Below are positions 56,706 to 64,000 of a stretch of DNA of 64,000 bases, piece after piece; position 1 is the stretch's first letter, and every line of letters starts with the position of its first letter. The DNA comes from Oscarella lobularis. Lineage: Eukaryota; Porifera; Homoscleromorpha; Homosclerophorida; Oscarellidae. The notes beneath the pieces were generated by a model. It had not been told where the DNA came from, searched no databases, and saw only the letters and a program-made list of their open reading frames with translations. Location: assembly GCF_947507565.1 (NCBI RefSeq), contig NC_089184.1, forward strand, positions 1,860,001 to 1,924,000. The letters are read 5' to 3'. The translations under genes were made by a program, and so were the position numbers.

Positions 56706-57090
56706 AATAAATATATGATGGATGGCCTGCCCTGACTGAGGTTGTCGCGTGATGATCGAGAGATGCGCACGGTAGAAAGATGAGCAAACGCTCGGCAGCG
56801 TCATTGATCCTATTGACGTGATAGAAGAAATTTCTCTAGAGGTGCCAAAGTGCAGTCTATTTTTCCGAGACTTTTTTCCTATTGCGGGTGTTCTCAGGGT
56901 CTTCACCAGATGCTCGAGAAGGGAAATCTTATCCGAGAGAAATTAAAAAGGCGAAAGCTGGCCAGTTACGCGAATCGAATGAAGGAGACGAAACCTCAAT
57001 GTTCGTATTGGTTTATCTCGTAGAAATAAGATTTTCCGGACGGCCGGAATTCCCGAGTGCGGAACTGGTGCACTTATACGTCGCAAGGTG
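56256..57090 (+). pseudogene. VARS: Valyl-tRNA synthetase fragment (decayed)
   Basis: Pieces of a class I valyl-tRNA synthetase core in the right order: [20 protein letters not shown] with [16 protein letters not shown] (56256-56375), the same exon again (56561 to about 56685, with an inserted stretch), then DAHGRKMSK (the KMSKS loop, about 56760-56795) out of frame with LGSVIDPIDVIEEISLE (one base lost), then GLHQMLEKGNL out of frame with REIKKAKAGQL (one base gained, about 56899-56972), then GIPECGTGAL (about 57047-57080). The N-terminal half and the anticodon domain are absent. Multiple frameshifts and missing exons make it a dead partial copy. Introns are still recognisable, so it came from genomic duplication rather than retrotransposition. 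Confidence 0.82.
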
Positions 57091-57249
57091 AGGTGAGAGC
57101 GTGTTGTCAGTCGAGTTCACGTTTGCTTGTGACGTCGAATCCGCGTTTATAGGACGAGCCATCAACAGCTGGTTTGGGCTGACGAAGAAGTACACTCGCC
57201 TTGCCTGCTTACTCACGCTGAGCGAAGAGCATAAGAAGCGGAGAAAACG

Positions 57250-59356
57250 ACTGATTTTTTTGTAGTCCTAGATAACTAAGGAGGCATGTGGTGTAGTAGG
57301 CACATAACATGACTCGCACGCCTTGCACCCATGACGCGCTAGGTAGGCAGATAGGTTAGATAGGCTAGTTTGGGGCACCGGCGGGGTGGTGCACCCCGCG
57401 TGCGCTGCCGCCGCCATGGAGAAAAGAATAAGGTACAGAAATTTTATTTCAATAAAAATAAAAAAAACAAGCAGATCTTCCCCTCTCTTTCGCGGGCAGT
57501 TTTTGTTGACGGGAGTCTTGCCCAGGACCCCGGAGCAGTTTTAATGATGGGGTCGTGCTCAGGACCCCAAAATCCTATCAATGAATATTAGTGGACAACA
57601 GACAATACGTTCTATGCGTACCTGCCATCTTTTCTTGATCGAGGAATACGTCGATCTTTTGGCCTGTGTACGCCTGCAAGAAAACGCTTGCAGATACATA
57701 TTTTGCTGTAGGCGTTGTTCTCCTGGAGAGACTTCCAATAAGAATGGTAGCCTCAAATAGGAGATACACGCCTTGAGTAGGCAGTTTTTCTTCTCTGGGC
57801 CGCACAACCACTTCAGTAGTTGATATATGCCTGCCTAGGAGACGCTGGCCTTTTAGACGTTATGGCCTCATACCAAGAGGAGGCATACAGGCAGTTTAGA
57901 AGACTGCAACTATAAGGAAGTTGCAAGTCTCCGTGATCCCGCAGTTGGACCAACCCGTCCTGCCGAGGACGTTGGGACCGCAGTCTACCTCCTTGACGTA
58001 GTTTTTGTTTTCTTTTTCACAACCCACAATTCACTCTACAGTCCAATGTCATTAGCTACAGTAGGAGAATGCAAATTTTGATAAGTGATCAAATTTGAGG
58101 CTATTAATAAGGCGCCAAATTTGGAGGCGGAGCGAAGGACCGTTCGGCTCTTCAAGGAAAACAAACTCAAACTGATCGAAATTCGTCTTTTCAAAAGACT
58201 CTCTGCTATTGAAGTTTCCACCAAGACAAAGTCAGGCTCGCTTTACGTGCAGTGTACGCGACTAAGGGCGTAGAATTACCAATTTCGCGTGTATGCGTGT
58301 CGTTCTGAACACTGCCACGTCATCAGATCGGGAAGAAATGGTCAAATTCGGCAGAAATATGCCGAGAGGGGCCCCAGCGTCTCGCGTTGTTGTTTTTTGT
58401 ACCTTTGAGCCTCTTTTCGTAGGACGTACTCCAGAGTGCTCGTTCTGCTTGTCGTTCGCGGCGATGGTCGAAAAAAGCGACGCAAAGCGTTACCGAGAGA
58501 GATCGAAAGCCGCCGTTTCTCCGATCTTGAGCGAGAGTTCTGGAACGATTCTTGCTTCTTAGTTGCAAATAACTGCAAAAAAAAAACGACGCGAATGTCA
58601 TCCAGGTGGAGAATCGCTTTTTTCATCGCGAAAATGGGGACCCAATCGCTTATGCGCTTACCGACGCCGTCTTCGTTCGCTCCCACGCCGTCTTCGGTCG
58701 CTCCCACGCCGTCTTCGGACCTAAAGGAGCCTTCGAAAATACGGCAAAACTCTCTGGGGATATCAGCGAAGGCGAAGTGTAGCTAAACGAGGTGTTGTAG
58801 ATGTAGGAAATAGGAAAGGTGGAGATCTGTCGCGCTAGAAAAAGCGAGGCGCTGCGAAGCCTCTCTTGTGTATTGGACAGGCGAAGAGACATCTTTCCTT
58901 CGTCTTCGTCGAGTTCTAAGCAGCTGTAGGCCCTGGAACGTCCAGCAAAGCGAGATTTCTTCTACGTGGCTGTGTTCAGACGACCCGTATCAACCTGTAA
59001 GATATAATCAATAAAAAACAGGTACACGGCTAAAAGAAAGTGACAAGGACACATGCAGCTAAGAATGTCGTGACAACTGATTTAGAAAGAGCAATGAAAT
59101 GAAAGAAAAGAAAGAGTCAGCTTTTAGAGTCAAAAAGCTGCGGCTAGCTAGCACACTATTGAAAGAGAGAAAGAGCAAACTCAAACTACATTAGCTAAGT
59201 CAGATGCAAACCGTCGCAAAATTTCCTGTGCTAACGATGCAATATAGACAGCATGGGTAGTACAATAAAAAGGACGAGACTGAAAGCAGAGACTTCGGCT
59301 GGTTTGCAAGATGCATCTATGCAGCCAAACAATCAATTAGGATTTAGCTCTACTCG
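57250..59356. other. Gene-poor 2.1 kb region
   Basis: I cannot support a gene here. A minus-strand stretch at 57578-57811 reads as one coding-like exon (QGVYLLFEATILIG ... KYVSASVFLQAYTGQK) with a plausible donor at its end, but I could not link it to other exons. A 21-bp tandem repeat lies at 58664-58719. The rest has short overlapping frames on both strands and AT-rich sequence toward 59350. Confidence 0.5.
58664..58719. repeat. 21-bp minisatellite, about 2.7 copies
   Basis: The unit is ACGCCGTCTTCG(T/G)TCGCTCCC. The copies are at 58664-58684, 58685-58705 and 58706-58719 (partial). The length is a multiple of three, so it would read as a 7-residue repeat in any open frame. Confidence 0.9.
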
Positions 59357-61460
59357 TCAAACCGTTGATTTACTGTTGCTTCCAGGACACGATTTTTCGT
59401 CTTCCCCGTCGTCACAGTCACGAGCTCCATCACAGACAAAGTACTTGGGAATGCACTTCAAGCCGAGCCATGCTACTCGACAAGGAATGTGATCCGAAGT
59501 GCAAGTATCTTAGAAAGATAATCTCAATAGCATGGCGTATAGTATACATACACAGTAAGGCCAACAAATACCATTTTCAAGACACTGCTTTCTGTAGTTG
59601 TCTGACCTGACGTATGACTGCAGCCGAAGTGACATGGTTTCTAATTCTGGGTGTTGGTCAGAGCAGTTTTTGAAATAGTCGATGCACAACTTAAACGTTA
59701 CGACGAGATTACAAGCGGTATTTTGTCGCTCTCCCGTCAAAGCTTGTATCTAAACACACCGTGTTCGACTACGTATAACACAGCGTATGGTAACTACTAA
59801 TCTGTTTAGACTGTACCTGGCTAGAAAATTCAGAGTCAATTCCAAGGCGTACAGTTTGCCTACTCTCGCTCGTCAAAATAGGTAAGCAGTACGATATGTC
59901 CTGACTTTTGCATCTGGAAACTTTTGAACAAATACATCAAAGCTACATTCTACGTATAGCTTTTGGCTTACCGTGACGGCAGTAAAACTTGTAGGCGTCC
60001 TGGTTAGTTTCGTTTGCCCACTTGAAAGCCAATTTTACAAATTGATTATCAGAATACATGCATCGGTCTTTGATTTCGTCGAAGCACGACGTGAAGTTAG
60101 AGTAAGCCGTGCAAACGTTGCGCAGTTCCTTCCCACGTTGGTTCAAGGATGAGAGCTGCATGGCAGCGCGTACAACGCGGTGCTGTGAAAGTTTCTTCGG
60201 TGCAATAAGAAGTATGTACCTGTGCAGACAGAGACTTGTCCGAAGTGTCCTCCAGATACGCTAAACAGCGTGACACGTCTTGAAAATCGCACGTCTTCAA
60301 ATTTCCTATAGATACAAAAAATACGCACCAAAGCTCAGCGCTCGTTTTCAGCTCCATACTCTGTTTCAGTACGCAGAAAGTTCGATAAAACGCCGATTCC
60401 ACGAACGTCGCAGCGTTGACATTGCCTTGCCAAATGGGGCTTTGGCATGTTTGGTTCTTTTCTTTGTCGCAAGACGTTGCGTCTTTCAGAGCTCGGCATA
60501 CGACTTCAGCGCCATACTCGTTTAGTTGAAGCACCTACAGTCAAAATAGAAAGCGAACTACTACTAGTAATATATATAAGCATGCCTGTGAAGTTATATT
60601 CTGTTGGAGGGAAATAAAAGGAACATTTTCATTATTCGTGGTGAGAGATTGAAAGCAGCTGTTGTCCAAGCCGCAGCCTAAAATTAGTCTAGCAGTCACA
60701 ACGCAGAGCCTAAAGTATAAATGACCATATAATTACCACAAGCGTAGGCCGACTCGTCCAACTCATCGTCACAATGACTCATTTTATCACAAGCCAAAGA
60801 CAAATCACGGCAGCCCGAAGCGCCGTTAACAAAACAAGCAAACTCGTTTGGCCCGCATAACGCTTATATTCAAAATACGATTAGAATAAATTGAATATTG
60901 GCTATAAGTTATACCAGTTTCAAGGCATTGCTGTCGGTAAGATGGAGAATCGACGTAAGATGCAACGGCGACCAAAGATTCGACATCCATAGGAGATGTT
61001 GGCGGACAGAGAAATATTAAGTTTCGAATGCAGGATCGAAAATGAACCGCCGCATTGCAAGCTAAAGGACGCATTGCGTCGCTGAAGCTTCTAATCTAAA
61101 ATAAAAAGGCCAATAATAAAGAAAACAGAAGAAGTATTCTTGCGTCACATGAAAGGGTCTTTGTTCGGGTTATCGCGTGCATGATGATAAAACTATACCT
61201 GGTCGGCGAAGGGCTCGCCACTGAGAGACAGAGCGATGCCAGTAGTGTTCCAAAGTTGAAGAGAGCTACTGCAGCGATCGCGAAGTGACTCTTCTGTTGA
61301 CACGCAAGTCTCTATAAACAAAGTAGGCAATTAAAACTAAGGTGTATTGATCGAAGTTTGGCTCCGTCCGAGCACGGAACGTACGCATAGTCACGTCGGG
61401 CAAAAAGAAGAAACAGAGCAGTGCCAAAAGGCTCGCGCTCAGAGTCAGCTGCCGCATCAT
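59357..61460 (-). CDS. Secreted protein: four six-Cys modules and two LDLa domains
   Basis: On the minus strand the ATG at 61460 gives a signal peptide ([20 protein letters not shown]), spliced at 61385 | 61311 in phase. Exons then pair up. A short one carries C-x5-10-C and ends in a Gln. The next carries C-x8-C-x6-7-C and a last C before the donor. This pair occurs four times (about 61311-60915, 60677-60360, 60295-59970, 59910-59555). After module 1 comes an LDL-receptor class A domain (60862-60737; CGPNEFACF ... [12 protein letters not shown]), and after module 4 a second one ending the protein (59515-59357; [20 protein letters not shown] ... C). LDLa domains bind Ca2+ and protein ligands. 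The six-Cys module vaguely recalls nematode T20D4.11-like domains, but I do not recognise it. One intron starts GC instead of GT (near 60583). Confidence 0.8.
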
Positions 61461-61635
61461 GCATATAAGTTTACTGCGTGGGGCAAAGTGAAACCGCAAC
61501 GCTTGCACATGCGTCAAGCGAAGGGACCGTCCCTTCGCGTTTGCCATATGACCGTGAGAACATTAGCTGAAGGATTCAACATGTGCAACTTCTACATTGA
61601 CAAAACAAAAACAGTGACGTCAGCAATTTTTTTTG

Positions 61636-61658
61636 GGGGGGGGGGAGGGGGGGGGGGG
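61636..61658 (+). repeat. Poly-G tract (G10-A-G12)
   Basis: A G10, A, G12 run lies between the lipid-transfer gene stop and the start of the secreted-protein gene, that is, upstream of the latter. Confidence 0.9.
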
Positions 61659-61676
61659 CGTGCTTCATGAAATGTA

Positions 61677-64000
61677 CTAGCCAAAGAACTTACAGCCTTC
61701 AAAAAGCTTTTTGTCTTGCTTTTCAATTGGAAAATCTACCGTCAGCGTGTTCAAAGTCGCGCCACCGCTCTTAATAAGCTAGAAAAAGGTTAAAATGCAT
61801 GTATAGTACGTCAACTCTCGCCTCAAACTTACCACATCGTAACTGTAGTACGGTGCAACGTAGACTCTTCCATTACCGGCGGAGCCGACATAAAAATCCA
61901 GACATGCTCCCAGTGACGTTTGTCTTCTCTTCAACATTACCACCGGTTCGACGTAGAATGGAATAGAAATGTTTACTTTTAGGCCAAAGGTTGCAACCGA
62001 TGACTAAAGAATTTTAACTAATATGTATAAAATAGACGTATTCTCGCACTTACAAGAAAACTGAGCTCAGCTTTTGCATAAGACGACAGCGTGACACTTG
62101 GCTTGAACAGACCGGAAATGATTGGCGACGACAGAGGGCACACTTCGTAGCCTAATGTAGAGCCGTAAGTAACATTACTGGAAACCTGTAGGGATGCCTT
62201 CAGTCCCAATTTCAAAGGTAGCTCAAACTGCCTTGAAACCAATTGATGGGTTCTGTCTTCAATGTCAAAAGATCCCCCGCGACAAAGACTGAACGTTTCG
62301 TCGGAATACGGAATAAGTGTTATGCTACCAAATCGTATAAATCGCTTCAGCTCCGCCGATTTTTCGTTTCCAGTCACCGACACAAACGCGTCTATGATCG
62401 GAATATTGCTACCAAATATGTTTACCGTTGCAACGGCTTTGGCGAAAACAAAACCGAAAGGACCGGCATTCGCCTCCGGCAAGTTAACACCGGCAAAAAC
62501 TCCGGCTACGACATTCAAACCCGTCGACGAAGAACCAAGAGTAGTTCCGTATAGATAGCTGGCGTGCGATTTGTAGTGCTGTTTCTCGTATTGACGTTCG
62601 CTTTCGCTTGCAATGGTGTTGAACAGGGGACTGTTGTAAGCCCAATCCGAGCTGCCCTCTCTTCGAACTCGTTTGTTTGTCTTGGCTTTCACGTAACTGT
62701 TGTAGGTCTCCGTCGTTTCTTGGCTACGACCGCGCTTCAGCGCTGCGACAACGGCCTCTTCAAGTTCACTTCGACTTTGACTGAAAACTTCGTCGCTCCA
62801 CAAACGATTGCGTAGAACGTCTAGAATTTCTTGCGCAAAAGTCTGCGAAATGTTTCGCCCCTCCTCCAAGCGACTCTGCAAAAAGTCGTCGACATATGTC
62901 TGGTTGACTTCTGCTATATGATTTAGAGCTAAGATGGCTGCGTCTCTAACTGCTTTCGAAGTTTTTGCCCTTTCAAGTACTCCTACTATCGATTCAACGG
63001 CTTGCATCTTTCCAGCATTGCCTAAGGCTAAGAGAAGCACCACCGCGTCTGAATCGGCGTTGCTAGCGAGAAACTTGCTCAGCAAAAACCGAAGTACTTT
63101 GTCGGATGCTGGTTCGCCTAAATTTCGAGCGAGTGCGCCTAAAGCTAATGTCGCCTCTTCTTTATGTACGTCGTCGTTGTCGTAAACGAGACGCATGATT
63201 TGCGTTACGAGCTGGTCGCTAGGATTCCGCAAAAAGGCGACACTCGAGAAAAGGAACCTTACGCTCAAGCCTGAACCTAACGGATCTCCCAACAGCTGTG
63301 CGATCACCTTGGTACAGTACATACAAATTCAGCGCGAATAGTGATTAGGAAAGTTGGGAGCGGATTTTTTTGTACCTGTTGAGCTTTGCGCGTTCCTGAT
63401 GCAATCAAGAGCGGGAAAAGGCGTTTTCGTTCGGAAACGTTCTGAGAGTAGTTGCCAGTCAAATTCATTTTTTTGAGCGAGGCATTGCTTACAGTAAGAA
63501 AAGCTTTTATGACGACATCGGTTGCAGGCGTTTGTCTATGACTCGAGCAGAGATACTGCTCGCAGAGACCCTCCAATTCTACCAGCGGTGAAAGTGTCTC
63601 CCCTATGTAATATATATAGACAAGCTATGACTTTTTTGATGAAATCATTTACAGTTGTCGTAGCTACTATTCTCTTGAAGAGCTTTGAGAAGTTGCGACA
63701 GTTCCAAGTACTGCCGATCAAGTTTCCTCTTTATAACTTCAGCTATTCCATTGTGTATTGGCTAATAATTGTAGAACGATACCATTGACTATTGTACCTT
63801 TTGTTTGCTTCCCCTCGACTGAGCTAACTTGCAGTCCGTGCGTATCTTCAACTGAGAAAAATTGCGCTGATCTTTTCTGCCGCAGTTTGAGACACTTTAT
63901 GAGACGAGCCGAAAACGTTTGTTCTATCCGAATTCTGTTGCTAGGTAAACTTTCCCTAGCAGACGTTTGACGTCTTTGGTGAAGCGACGTTTGAAGGACG
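61677..64000 (-). CDS. Large lipid-transfer protein (vitellogenin/MTTP type), C-terminal part
   Basis: The gene enters from the right edge and ends at a TAG at 61677-61679 (KLFEGCKFFG). Exons include about 63669-63720 (YLELSQLLKALQE), about 63376-63600 (LEGLCEQYL ... RKAQQ), a long one from 63316 to about 62050, and two or three last ones (about 61995-61835, 61779-61677). The long exon starts with the alpha-superhelix of the vitellogenin N domain: pairs of helices with LALGALARNLGE and LLLALGNAGKMQAVESIVGVL, then LALNHIAEVN. About 220 residues in is KRVRRE, a furin-type site. The rest is beta-rich (YLYGTTLGSSSTGLNVVAGVF, ITLIPYSDETFSLC) and only about 330 residues long, with no lipid-cavity or VWD domain. 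It is therefore closer in size to MTTP than to a full vitellogenin. Secreted or ER lipid carrier by family inference; the start is outside the window. Confidence 0.7.

Noticed and set aside
58293-58786. Plus-strand open frames around the 21-bp repeat
   Set aside because: Overlapping open frames on both strands, no recognisable motifs, and the repeat itself keeps a frame open.
61266-61547. 93-codon minus frame as a separate small protein
   Set aside because: Its middle is the signal-peptide exon of the secreted LDLa protein; the remainder is intron and upstream sequence.

Overview
The window is nuclear DNA of an intron-rich but very compact animal genome. Genes are split into many short exons by introns of mostly 45-70 bp with GT..AG ends, and neighbouring genes are often separated by only 40-110 bp. 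Adhesion GPCR, ankyrin/SOCS-box, receptor tyrosine kinase and large lipid-transfer genes point to a metazoan. An early-branching one with a condensed genome, such as a homoscleromorph sponge, is my inference and not proven by the sequence. I rebuilt exons by hand from splice sites, reading frame and family conservation; exon lists are given where I could fix them.

Layout. 0-8 kb: tandem array of SLC16-like major facilitator transporters (copy A partial, B and C broken, D intact), with a complete 11-exon RNA 3'-phosphate cyclase gene (RTCA) between copies A and B. 8-11 kb: an RNF115/126-type RING E3 ligase and an ankyrin-repeat/SOCS-box protein (ASB). 11.2-18.6 kb: a 32-exon receptor tyrosine kinase whose cytoplasmic part carries two complete tyrosine kinase domains in tandem, the most unusual object here. 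18.9-25.5 kb: IQGAP. 25.4-27.9 kb: a tandem duplication that copied the last codons of IQGAP together with an unrecognised gene; the second copy is frameshifted. 27.9-31.9 kb: mitochondrial Lon protease.

32.0-35.5 kb (minus): an LRR-containing adhesion GPCR, head-to-head (51 bp between ATGs) with KIFBP (35.5-37.4 kb, plus). 37.4-38.9 kb (minus): an unrecognised basic coiled-coil protein, head-to-head with CHD1 (39.2-47.6 kb, plus), which has a long low-complexity N-terminal extension. 47.7-53.6 kb: GON4L, tail-to-tail with TADA3 (53.7-55.8 kb, minus). 56.2-57.1 kb: a decayed valyl-tRNA synthetase fragment with an internal duplication, followed by about 2.2 kb without a gene I can support. 59.4-61.5 kb (minus): a secreted protein made of four six-cysteine modules and two LDL-receptor class A domains. 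61.7 kb to the window end (minus): a vitellogenin/MTTP-type lipid-transfer protein.

There is no evidence that this is one functional cluster; it looks like an ordinary dense chromosomal segment. Chromatin regulators (CHD1, GON4L, TADA3) lie side by side, and a lipid-transfer protein sits directly upstream of an LDLa-bearing secreted protein on the same strand. Both associations are suggestive only.
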